DNA of 12,499 nucleotides from Planctomycetota bacterium. Lineage in GTDB: Bacteria; Planctomycetota; Phycisphaerae; FEN-1346. How positions within the stretch are numbered: position 1 is the first letter of the stretch; every line of letters starts with the position of its first letter. Positions 1 through 5,017 of the stretch are shown here, in pieces. The notes below the pieces were generated by a model. It was not told the DNA's origin, did not search any database, and saw nothing but the letters and a program-made list of their open reading frames with translations. Both the position numbers and the translations under genes were made by a program. The stretch lies in NCBI GenBank assembly GCA_026387055.1, contig JAPLML010000735.1:1-12499 (forward strand), written 5' to 3'.

Positions 1-12
1 TGTTCACGCACC

Positions 13-345
13 TCACAGCCACTGCCGGATCTTGTCCTGGTATTTGTTGTAGATGAAACCGAGCGCCAGCAGAACCACGCCCAGGGCCATGAAGCTTAGG
101 ATGCGGTAAATCGTTTCCAGCTTCCACACGTCGAGGAGAAACACGCGGCCGATGGCGCAGGCCAGAATGCCCAGCCCCAGCCAGCGGTGCATCCGCTCGC
201 GCAACAGAAATCCGGCGGCGAGCGTAACCGTGCCGGGTGACATGCCCCAGCCTGCCCGCCGTGGCGGATGCGGTCTCGGCATGCCAACAACACGCGCCCA
301 GCAAGCTGGGCGGCTAAATGGCCCGATAGGGCACACCGGCTTCAA
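13..345 (-). pseudogene. C-terminal remnant of a DUF2339-type membrane protein
   Basis: The last ~70 residues (GFLLRERMHRWLGLG, VFLLDVWKLETIYRILSF, then ALGVVLLALGFIYNKY) match my memory of the C-terminus of large DUF2339 predicted membrane proteins: two to three hydrophobic helices, an FLLDVW turn and a basic tail. DUF2339 proteins are normally many hundreds of residues with many membrane helices, so this is only the final piece. The first ~34 codons are not membrane-like; they translate the palindromic repeats at 229-375 (FSRPACWARV is simply the repeat read in this frame). The frame is open from 345 but the recognisable part starts near 235. I see no good ribosome binding site. Best read as a gene truncated by repeat insertion or rearrangement; a short independent membrane protein starting at M (243) is less likely. 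Function of the family is unknown to me. Confidence 0.6.
229..285. repeat. Degenerate copy of GGGTGGCATG-type palindromic repeat
   Basis: The segment begins CCGGGTGACATGCCCC and ends CTCGGCATGCC, with CATGCC/GGCATG arms around a GC-rich centre. It resembles the better preserved copies at 3489-3527 (reverse complement) and 7878-7913, which share the GGGTGGCATG...GCATGTT layout. Arms here are only partly complementary, so this is an old or diverged copy. It directly abuts the next repeat. Confidence 0.4.
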
Positions 346-375
346 AAACGCTCGCCCGGCAAGCCGGGTGGCGGA
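286..375. repeat. Palindromic repeat family 1, copy 1
   Basis: Bases 289-320 are identical over 32 nt to 3267-3298. The core is a tight hairpin, CCCAGC-AA-GCTGGG, followed by CGGCTAAATG. The 14-mer AACAACACGCGCCC (286-299) is found again as its reverse complement at 3365-3378. A second, related hairpin CCCGGC-AA-GCCGGG (355-368), followed by TGGCGGAATG, lies in the same element, so it is built from two diverged direct units. It sits between leuD and the DUF2339 remnant. No transposase gene is in the window. Confidence 0.65.
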
Positions 376-402
376 ATGGGCTTGTCGCCCGACAATCGAT
401 GC

Positions 403-891
403 CTACCGCCCCAACTGGCCTTTGACGAACGGCATCAGGCCGCCGGCGGCGATGATGGCCTGGATCTCCTCGGTGAACGGCGGGAAAGCGAACGTGCGGC
501 CGGTGGCGAGGTTCGTCAGCCGGCCCCTCGCCAGGTCGATCTCCAGTTCGTGTCCGGCCCTCGCGTCGTCGACGGCCTCGGGGCAGGTGACGATCGGCAG
601 GCCGATGTTGATGGCGTTGCGGAAGAAGATGCGGGCGAAACTCTTGGCCACAACGCAGGCCACGCCCGCCGCCTTGAGGGCGATGGGGGCGTGCTCGCGG
701 CTGGAGCCGCAGCCGAAGTTGTCGCCCGCCACGAGGAGGTCGCCCGGCCGGACTTTGGCCGCAAACTCCGGGTCGGCGTCCTCCAGGCAGTGCTGCGCCA
801 GGATCGCCGGCTCGATCGTGTTCAGATACCGGGCGGGGATGATCTCGTCGGTGTTGACGTCGTCGCCGAAAACGTGAGCTCTGCCGCGCAT
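403..891 (-). CDS. leuD: 3-isopropylmalate dehydratase small subunit (LeuD-type aconitase swivel domain)
   Basis: A 162-residue protein, the usual size of the short archaeal-type small subunits of isopropylmalate isomerase or homoaconitase. With the Fe-S large subunit (LeuC) it would isomerise 2- and 3-isopropylmalate in cytoplasmic leucine synthesis. Visible family marks: FGDDVNTDEIIPARYL (residues 8-23), the substrate-selecting loop YLNT (22-25), the swivel signature FGCGSSREHAP (59-69), and FARIFFRNAINIGLP. I chose the ATG at 891 because GGAGGTG lies five bases upstream (complement of 897-903) and the conserved domain starts at once; the longer frame to 1014 adds unconserved sequence crossing a terminator. 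It has its own candidate promoter (911-939). No leuC is in the window. Homoaconitase or another aconitase-family role cannot be excluded from the small subunit alone. Confidence 0.92.
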   Translation of the reverse strand: MRGRAHVFGDDVNTDEIIPARYLNTIEPAILAQHCLEDADPEFAAKVRPGDLLVAGDNFGCGSSREHAPIALKAAGVACVVAKSFARIFFRNAINIGLPIVTCPEAVDDARAGHELEIDLARGRLTNLATGRTFAFPPFTEEIQAIIAAGGLMPFVKGQLGR

Positions 892-910
892 ACCTTCACC
901 TCCCGTGGTG

Positions 911-939
911 TTTCTACCATAGGCGGCGCGTGGCGGCAA
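911..939 (-). promoter_or_regulatory. Candidate sigma70-type promoter for leuD
   Basis: On the minus strand: TTGCCG (934-939), a 17-base spacer, TAGAAA (911-916). A start near 904 would give a leader of about 13 bases that contains the GGAGGTG ribosome binding site. The same pattern, TTGCCG-N17-TAGAAC, precedes the minus-strand gene starting at 2250. Confidence 0.45.
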
Positions 940-964
940 TAGGGAGGCGAGGCGGGCGATTCGC

Positions 965-996
965 AAAGGCGGGAACAGGTCCCTGTTCCCGCCTTT
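965..996 (-). terminator. Strong hairpin terminator after the O-methyltransferase gene
   Basis: A perfect 15-bp inverted repeat (AAAGGCGGGAACAGG at 965-979 and its complement at 982-996) with a 2-base loop begins two bases past the stop of the 999-1742 gene. The arm ends in AAA/TTT, giving a short U-run on either strand. It separates the unit 2250-999 from leuD, which then needs its own promoter. Confidence 0.75.
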
Positions 997-998
997 GA

Positions 999-1742
999 CT
1001 ACCTGACCGAGCACTCCAGCCCTTCGGAGTCAAAGATGACATTGACGCTCGCGCGCATCATAGATGGGTTGCGGACGAAGTCAAGGTAGTGCTTCATCCG
1101 CTCGGCGCAGTTGACGCTGTTGTGGGCGAGGACGACCGCGCCCGGGGGCAGGCGGTCGTGCCCCGCCTGGAGGATCTCCAGGTAGATGCCTTTGCCGCGG
1201 CCCTTGTCGCCGTCGGCGTCGAGGTACAGAAGATGGAGGGGGCCGTTGAAGTCTCGCACCACGTCGACGGCGTCGGCGGCCACGACGCGGGCCACGCCGG
1301 TCGGGTCGAGGCGGCGGACGTTGCGCTCGGCCCGCGCTGCCTCCTCCGGCTTGATCTCCACGCCGATGAGGTTCGTCGCCGTGTAGCACGCCCCGGGGCC
1401 GACGGCAGCCCCCGCGCTGGAGATAAACGTGTTGCCGCAGAAGACGCCGGCGGCAATCAGGTTGGCGGGCTGCCGGATGGCGCTCACGGCGTAGAGCAGC
1501 CGCTGCATCCGCGGGGTGATGGCCGTCCACGGGATCTCGAAGAGGTCGCGTACGGCGGCGCGGTGGGCGAGCATCTTCGCGTGATCATACCGCGCGTGCG
1601 GCAGGACGCCTTCCTCGCACAGCACCCGAAGGGCGCCGTCGACCACCGCGATCTCGTTCTCGATCGGTTCCAGCGCCTTGTGCGGCTGACCGTAGTCCAT
1701 CCGGTACTGGTTCCAGTCATCGGTTTCGTAGACTCGTGCCAC
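999..1742 (-). CDS. Predicted SAM-dependent O-methyltransferase (class I)
   Basis: A 247-residue Rossmann-fold methyltransferase-like protein. SAM-site pieces are visible: LIAAGVFCGNT (95-105, motif I region), the acidic strand end IGVEIKPEEAARAERNVRR (126-144, E129 for the ribose), a VVAADAVDVV strand (153-162) and LLYLDADGD (171-179), like the metal-binding LDAD of caffeoyl-CoA/catechol-type O-methyltransferases. The C-terminus NVIFDSEGLECSVR resembles the closing strand of that family. Substrate unknown. No signal peptide, so cytoplasmic. The start is GTG at 1742, preceded by AAGGT about nine bases upstream; an ATG at codon 15 is an alternative. It lies 7 bases after the stop of the upstream gene, so the two are probably co-transcribed, and the transcript ends at the hairpin 965-996. 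Confidence 0.8.
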   Translation of the reverse strand: MARVYETDDWNQYRMDYGQPHKALEPIENEIAVVDGALRVLCEEGVLPHARYDHAKMLAHRAAVRDLFEIPWTAITPRMQRLLYAVSAIRQPANLIAAGVFCGNTFISSAGAAVGPGACYTATNLIGVEIKPEEAARAERNVRRLDPTGVARVVAADAVDVVRDFNGPLHLLYLDADGDKGRGKGIYLEILQAGHDRLPPGAVVLAHNSVNCAERMKHYLDFVRNPSMMRASVNVIFDSEGLECSVR

Positions 1743-1749
1743 GGGTCGC

Positions 1750-2250
1750 CTACCTTGAGGTCTTCAGGACAACCTTTGTGCCGTCGGTCACAGTAACCTC
1801 GCCGTCCGGCGAAAGGGTGAAGGTGTGGGTCGCGCCGGCGCTGGTGATGGTGACGCGAATCGCCCCCGCCGCCTCATCGGTCGCTACGGCCGTGACGGCG
1901 GTCTGGCGGCCGGTTGGCACGGGCTCAAGGACGCAGGCGAATCGCGCGGCGGTGCCGCGATGCGTGAGCATTCCCAGCGGCACACGGTCGGTTATCGAGG
2001 CGCCGACGCCGTCGCCGACGCAGACCTCTGTCCTCGGCTGAGGGGCGGCGGCCAGCGCGTCGTGGGCCGGGCCGGTCTGGCTCCAGGCCGCGCGCAGGCG
2101 GGCGAGCTCTTCCGGCGTGCAGGCGACCACGGGGTGCTTCGCGTCCCTCGAGAACTGGACCTGCGGCGCCTGCCACTCCTCCGCCCGGCACACCGCAGTG
2201 AGCAGGAGCACGACGACAACGGCCACGGCGATCCTGCCCTTCTTCGCCAT
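1750..2250 (-). CDS. Small secreted protein resembling the fused ends of a heparinase-like lyase
   Basis: A 166-residue protein with a clear signal peptide (MAKKGRIAVAVVVVLLLTAVCRA, cleavage probably after CRA). The start at 2250 is set by GAGGAGA seven bases upstream; the longer frame to 2298 adds unconserved residues. After the signal, HPVVACTPEELARLRAAW resembles the segment opening the alpha/alpha barrel of heparinase II/III-like lyases. About 40 residues later, GMLTHRGTAARFACVLEPV followed by beta strands ending in FTLSPDGEVTVTDG resembles the C-terminal beta-sandwich of such enzymes. The catalytic middle (several hundred residues) is absent. It may be an internal deletion product or a stand-alone beta domain. 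Family assignment is from memory of sequence style; no catalytic residues remain. It is followed by the methyltransferase gene after 7 bases. Confidence 0.7.
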   Translation of the reverse strand: MAKKGRIAVAVVVVLLLTAVCRAEEWQAPQVQFSRDAKHPVVACTPEELARLRAAWSQTGPAHDALAAAPQPRTEVCVGDGVGASITDRVPLGMLTHRGTAARFACVLEPVPTGRQTAVTAVATDEAAGAIRVTITSAGATHTFTLSPDGEVTVTDGTKVVLKTSR

Positions 2251-2288
2251 GAGGGTCTCTCCTCTTCGTGGTCGGCTCGCCGGGAATC

Positions 2289-2317
2289 GTTCTACCACAG
2301 AACGCGGGCCGCGGCAA
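2289..2317 (-). promoter_or_regulatory. Candidate promoter for the 2250-999 unit
   Basis: Minus strand: TTGCCG (2312-2317), 17-base spacer, TAGAAC (2289-2294). The transcript would start near 2282, leaving a leader of about 30 bases with the GAGGAGA site. It lies 10 bases from the oppositely oriented promoter at 2328-2356, so 2251-2396 is a divergent control region. Confidence 0.45.
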
Positions 2318-2327
2318 CGCTTCCGAC

Positions 2328-2356
2328 TTGATTTGTGGCGCCGCCCCGGCTAACGT
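2328..2356 (+). promoter_or_regulatory. Promoter TTGATT-N17-TAACGT for the isochorismatase-family gene
   Basis: TTGATT (2328-2333), exactly 17 bases, TAACGT (2351-2356). The same -35, spacer length and -10 occur at 3384-3412 before the next gene, which makes chance less likely. The leader would be about 34 bases and contains GGAGAA eight bases before the ATG at 2397. Confidence 0.6.
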
Positions 2357-2396
2357 CATGCACGATCGAGGAAGAGCAAGACCCGGAGAACTCGCC

Positions 2397-3248
2397 ATGA
2401 TCAGGCACGTCGTTTTCGGCGCTGCCGTCCTTGTCGCCGGTGCAATCGCCTGGGCGGCGGCCGACCCGCCCGCGAGGGATGCCGACATGAAGACCTCGCC
2501 GCTTCGCCTCAACCTTCGAAGCCAGAAACTGGCCAAGAACGCCGAGGGGTACAACGTCTGGCAGGCCGAGACCGCCGCCGCAACGTTCCAGGCGGGCGAG
2601 ACAGCCCTGGTCCTGTGCGACGTGTGGGACAAGCACTGGTCGCGCGGCGCGAACGAGCGCCTGGCGAAGCTGCTGCCGCGCATGAACGAGGTGGTCAAGA
2701 CACTGCGCGGGCAGGGGGTGCTTATCGTCCACGCCCCGTCGGACACGATGAAATTCTACGAGGGGACGCCGGCGCGGCAGCGCGTCCTCGACGCCCCGAA
2801 GGCCGAGCCGCCCGCGAACCTCGCGCACGCCGACCCGCCGCAGCCCATCGACGCCTCCGACGGCGGCTCGGATACCGGCGACCCCGGCGGATCGCCCTGG
2901 CGGAGCCAGCACCCGGCCATCGAGATCGACCCCTCGCGCGACGCCGTCTCCGACAGCGGACGCGACCTTTACAACCTCTACCGCGCGCGCGGCATCAAGA
3001 ACATTCTGATCATGGGTGTCCATACGAACATGTGCGTCCTGGGCCGCTCGTTCGCCATCAAGCAGATGGTGCGGTGGGGGTTCAACGTGGTCCTAGTCCG
3101 CGACCTGACGGACACGATGTACAATCCCGCCAAGCCGCCGTACGTCGCCCACGACGAGGGGACACGCCTGGTGGTCGAGTACATCGAGAAGTTCTGGTGC
3201 CCGACGGTCCTGAGCGATGACCTCGTCAAGGGCGCGGCGCCGAAGTAG
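2397..3248 (+). CDS. Exported isochorismatase-family cysteine hydrolase
   Basis: A 283-residue protein with a signal peptide (MIRHVVFGAAVLVAGAIAWA, cleavage near AAA-DPP), so it acts outside the cytoplasm. The isochorismatase fold is clear: ALVLCDVWDKHW (D75, the general base of the Asp-Lys-Cys triad), LIVHAPSDTMKFYEGTPAR, then the nucleophile loop ILIMGVHTNMCVLGR with C213 (codon 3033-3035), and VLVRDLTDTMYNP near the end. The catalytic lysine is not obvious at its usual place; IDPSRDAVSDSG occupies that stretch with an arginine. Family members hydrolyse vinyl ethers, nicotinamide or other amides; the substrate here is unknown. The start at 2397 is fixed by GGAGAA and the signal peptide; ATG at 2358 is in another frame and ATG-rich frames upstream would lose the signal. 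Probably a single-gene transcript bounded by the palindromic element at 3267. Confidence 0.92.
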   Translation: MIRHVVFGAAVLVAGAIAWAAADPPARDADMKTSPLRLNLRSQKLAKNAEGYNVWQAETAAATFQAGETALVLCDVWDKHWSRGANERLAKLLPRMNEVVKTLRGQGVLIVHAPSDTMKFYEGTPARQRVLDAPKAEPPANLAHADPPQPIDASDGGSDTGDPGGSPWRSQHPAIEIDPSRDAVSDSGRDLYNLYRARGIKNILIMGVHTNMCVLGRSFAIKQMVRWGFNVVLVRDLTDTMYNPAKPPYVAHDEGTRLVVEYIEKFWCPTVLSDDLVKGAAPK

Positions 3249-3266
3249 CGCCTCGGCGATTCGAGA

Positions 3267-3375
3267 AACACGCGCCCAGCAAGCTGGGCGGCTAAATGAC
3301 GACGCCGGGCATCGTGGCGCGCCATTTAGCCGCCCGGCTTGTCGAAGAGTCGCCGGGGCGACCCGGGCGCGTGTT
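3267..3375. repeat. Palindromic repeat family 1, copy 2 (nested hairpin, possible terminator)
   Basis: Outer arms AACACGCGCCC (3267-3277) and its exact complement (3365-3375); inner arms CAAGCTGGGCGGCTAAATG (3280-3298) and complement at 3323-3341 with one G-T wobble. Small hairpins CCCAGC-AA-GCTGGG and GTCGCC-GG-GGCGAC are nested in it. The first 32 bases equal 289-320. It starts 19 bases after the isochorismatase stop, so it may also end that transcript, though it has no U-run. Confidence 0.75.
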
Positions 3376-3383
3376 GTTGTGCC

Positions 3384-3412
3384 TTGATTCGCGCCCCGCC
3401 GCGGGCTAACGT
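3384..3412 (+). promoter_or_regulatory. Promoter TTGATT-N17-TAACGT giving a leaderless mRNA
   Basis: TTGATT (3384-3389), 17 bases, TAACGT (3407-3412), identical in both boxes and spacing to 2328-2356. Only 7 bases (3413-3419) separate the -10 box from the ATG at 3420, so transcription should begin at or next to the start codon. No ribosome binding site precedes that ATG, which agrees with leaderless translation. Confidence 0.6.
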
Positions 3413-3419
3413 CCCTGTC

Positions 3420-4319
3420 ATGGTTGAGCCCGTGGATCGCACGTACACCACTCGCGATGGGACCGAGTTGCCGCTGCTCGCCTGGGAGCCAACATGCCCA
3501 CGCAACGGCGGCGTGGGCATGCCACCCGGCGAGGGCGAGGTCAAGCGTCCCCGCGCGGCCGTGCTCTACCTCCACGGCATCCAGAGCCACAACGAGTGGT
3601 ACGAGCCTTCCAGCCGATATCTCGCGGCGGCGGGCGTGACGGTCTACCAGGTCGAGCGGCGGGGGAGCGGCCGCGACACGGCCCACGAGCGCGGCCACGT
3701 GGAACGGGCCGAGGTCTGGCTCGAGGACGTGGCGGCGGCCGCTGAGCTCGCGCGGCGCGAGACGGGCCTGGCGGGCGTCCACCTCCTGGGCGTCTCGTGG
3801 GGCGGGAAGCTTGCCCTCGCCTGCGCCGCCCATCGGCCGGACCTGTACCGCAGCCTCATCCTGGCCGCGCCCGGCGTCCTTCCGCGGGTCGACGTGACCG
3901 TGGTCACGAAGGTCCGCATCGCGCGGGCCCTGCTGGCCCGCCAGCCCCTGCGGCGGTTCCGCATTCCCCTGGACGACCCGGCCCTCTTCACCGCCAACCC
4001 CGAGCGGCAGCGGTACATCGCCGAGGACCCGCTCGGCCTGCGGGAGCTGACCGCGCGGTTCCTCGCCGAGAGCCGGCGGCTGGACCGCCTGGCGCGGCGG
4101 GCGGCGGCCTCCGTGCGGGCGCCGACGTTCCTGGCCCTGGCGGAGCACGACCGGATCATCGACAACACGGCGACGCGGCGGCTCGTGCTCTCGATGGCCG
4201 TCCGGCGGCGCATCGTCGTGTATCCGGGGACGCACCACACCCTTGAGTTCGAGCCCGACCCGACGCCCTACTTCCGGGACCTTGCGGCGTGGATCGACGA
4301 AGCCGAGCGCGGCGTCTAG
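3420..4319 (+). CDS. Alpha/beta hydrolase (serine hydrolase, monoacylglycerol-lipase-like)
   Basis: A 299-residue alpha/beta-hydrolase. Visible: AVLYLHGIQSHNEWY (47-61, oxyanion region HG), VYQVERRGSGRD (75-86), the nucleophile elbow GVSWGG (S126, codon 3795-3797), the acid in LALAEHDRIID (D244), and the histidine in PGTHHTLEFE (H273). It would hydrolyse an ester or similar bond in the cytoplasm; there is no signal peptide and the substrate is unknown. The start at 3420 gives the expected N-terminus (RTYTTRDGTELPLLAWEP); earlier in-frame starts read through repeat and promoter DNA. No Shine-Dalgarno is seen and the promoter lies 7 bases upstream, so the mRNA is probably leaderless. Residues 25-36 (TCPRNGGVGMPP) are encoded by a palindromic repeat inserted in frame between the first strand and the HG strand, a surface loop that seems to tolerate it. 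Confidence 0.92.
   Translation: MVEPVDRTYTTRDGTELPLLAWEPTCPRNGGVGMPPGEGEVKRPRAAVLYLHGIQSHNEWYEPSSRYLAAAGVTVYQVERRGSGRDTAHERGHVERAEVWLEDVAAAAELARRETGLAGVHLLGVSWGGKLALACAAHRPDLYRSLILAAPGVLPRVDVTVVTKVRIARALLARQPLRRFRIPLDDPALFTANPERQRYIAEDPLGLRELTARFLAESRRLDRLARRAAASVRAPTFLALAEHDRIIDNTATRRLVLSMAVRRRIVVYPGTHHTLEFEPDPTPYFRDLAAWIDEAERGV
3489..3527 (-). repeat. GGGTGGCATG palindromic repeat inside the hydrolase gene
   Basis: Arms CATGCCCACGC (3493-3503) and exact complement GCGTGGGCATG (3511-3521) around a 7-base loop, with flanking CCACCC. Read on the minus strand it aligns with 7878-7913 (GGGTGGCATG...GCGTGG.CATGTT). The arms of the two copies differ at the fifth arm position by a paired change (C-G here, G-C there), which keeps the stem. 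The repeat is in frame and adds no stop codon. Confidence 0.75.
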
Positions 4320-4338
4320 CCGCCGCCGGCGCGGCGGC
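4319..4338 (+). terminator. GC-rich hairpin just after the alpha/beta hydrolase
   Basis: GCCGCCGC (4319-4326), 4-base loop, GCGGCGGC (4331-4338), beginning at the last base of the stop codon. There is no U-run, only an A-rich stretch some 25 bases later, so this is a weak terminator candidate. Confidence 0.3.
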
Positions 4339-4389
4339 GCCGGGGCGGGGGGCCCTCGAAAAAATCCGCCGCGGACGAGAAGATTTCCC

Positions 4390-4418
4390 TTTACAAATAG
4401 ACTCGGTCCTGAAATAAT
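4390..4418 (+). promoter_or_regulatory. Promoter TTTACA-N17-AATAAT of the Tyr/Pro-rich gene
   Basis: TTTACA (4390-4395), 17-base spacer, AATAAT (4413-4418) in a locally AT-rich stretch of an otherwise GC-rich region. A start near 4425 gives a leader of about 88 bases before the ATG at 4513. The -10 box lies within the palindrome 4409-4423. Confidence 0.6.
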
Positions 4419-4423
4419 TTCAG
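4409..4423. promoter_or_regulatory. Palindrome over the -10 box, candidate operator
   Basis: CTGAAAT-A-ATTTCAG is a perfect 7-1-7 palindrome that covers the whole -10 hexamer. A dimeric repressor bound here would block the promoter. No regulator gene is adjacent, so the protein partner is unknown. Confidence 0.4.
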
Positions 4424-4441
4424 AAAGGAAGGAATAATCCG

Positions 4442-4506
4442 GCGCCTGGGGCGTTCAGGTAAGCGGATGAGGAAACCTGGATCCCCGGGAACGGCAGGCA
4501 AAGGAG
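4442..4506 (+). promoter_or_regulatory. Structured 5' leader, later repeated downstream
   Basis: The leader can fold with CCTGGGG (4445-4451) against CCCCGGG (one G-U pair) enclosing CAGGT/ACCTG, and ends in the ribosome binding site AAGGAG (4501-4506), six bases before the ATG. GCGCCTGGGGC, AACCTGG, CGGCAGG and GCAA(A)GGAG recur in the same order at 4867-4928. It does not match any riboswitch consensus I can recall. Confidence 0.4.
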
Positions 4507-4512
4507 AATCAC

Positions 4513-4866
4513 ATGCGGACCCTTGGGAAACTTGCTGTGGTGGCGGCCGCGGCGGCGGTCATCTTCGGCGTGGCGGGGCCGGCCCTGGCCCATCACCATA
4601 GCGGATTCGTCTACTGGGGCGGCGGACCGGCCGTTTACTGCCCGCCTCCGGTGGTTGTGGCCCCGGCGCCGGCCGTCTACTATGCCCCGCCGCCGGCCGT
4701 CTACTATGCCCCGCCGTCTCCCGTGGTGTATAGCACCCCCGTCTACGCGACGCCGTATGCGGCGGTCTACAGGCCGGTGTACACCCCCATGTACACGCCT
4801 GTGTATACACCGGTCTACAGGCCATACTATCAGCCCAGATTCTTCAGCTTCGGCTTCCGCTGGTAA
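4513..4866 (+). CDS. Small secreted Tyr/Pro-rich repeat protein
   Basis: A 117-residue protein with a signal peptide (MRTLGKLAVVAAAAAVIFGVAGPALA, cleavage before HHHSG). The mature part is low complexity: a His cluster, then two exact PAVYYAPP units, further VYxxP units, and a run of YTPM/YTPV/YRP motifs, ending FSFGFRW. No enzymatic motif is present. Such Tyr/Pro-rich exported proteins are common in planctomycetes; a surface or wall-associated structural role is a guess. The start is well fixed by AAGGAG six bases upstream. It has its own promoter with an overlapping palindrome and an 88-base leader, so expression is probably regulated and monocistronic. It converges with the PQQ gene downstream. 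Confidence 0.82.
   Translation: MRTLGKLAVVAAAAAVIFGVAGPALAHHHSGFVYWGGGPAVYCPPPVVVAPAPAVYYAPPPAVYYAPPSPVVYSTPVYATPYAAVYRPVYTPMYTPVYTPVYRPYYQPRFFSFGFRW
4668..4715 (+). repeat. Tandem 24-bp coding repeat (two units)
   Basis: Two identical 24-bp units, 4668-4691 and 4692-4715, encode PAVYYAPP twice. The DNA identity, including synonymous positions, indicates recent tandem duplication, a likely site of length variation. Confidence 0.85.
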
Positions 4867-4928
4867 GCGCCTGGGGCAGGGCGGCCCGGCAACCTGGTTG
4901 ACGGTTCCCGGCAGGTGAAGGCAAGGAG
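4867..4928 (+). repeat. Second copy of the leader, without a gene
   Basis: GCGCCTGGGGC (4867-4877), AACCTGG (4891-4897), CGGCAGG (4909-4915) and GCAAGGAG (4921-4928) repeat the blocks of 4442-4506 with nearly the same total length (62 against 65). It begins right after the stop of the Tyr/Pro-rich gene and ends in a ribosome-binding-site-like AAGGAG, but no start codon with a convincing frame follows. The rest to 5017 holds only a weak CTTCC/GGAAG hairpin (4990s). Confidence 0.45.
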
Positions 4929-5017
4929 ACGCGAATCCCGGCCTGGTTCAGTTGGGGATTACAGGCGAAAGATAGACCCAAGCAACCTACCGACTTCCGT
5001 CGATGGGAAGGGCGGTC

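Noticed and set aside
152..942. Long plus-strand frames opposite leuD
   Set aside because: Antisense shadows of leuD, which has clear motifs and a good ribosome binding site.
3093..4238. A 381-codon open frame on the minus strand
   Set aside because: Antisense to the alpha/beta hydrolase and isochorismatase genes; composition typical of GC-rich antisense reading, and it crosses a promoter and a palindrome.
4442..4506. A known riboswitch (c-di-GMP-I, cobalamin, TPP, glycine)
   Set aside because: None of the conserved core words of these classes that I can recall is present; only a simple helix with an inner helix is seen.
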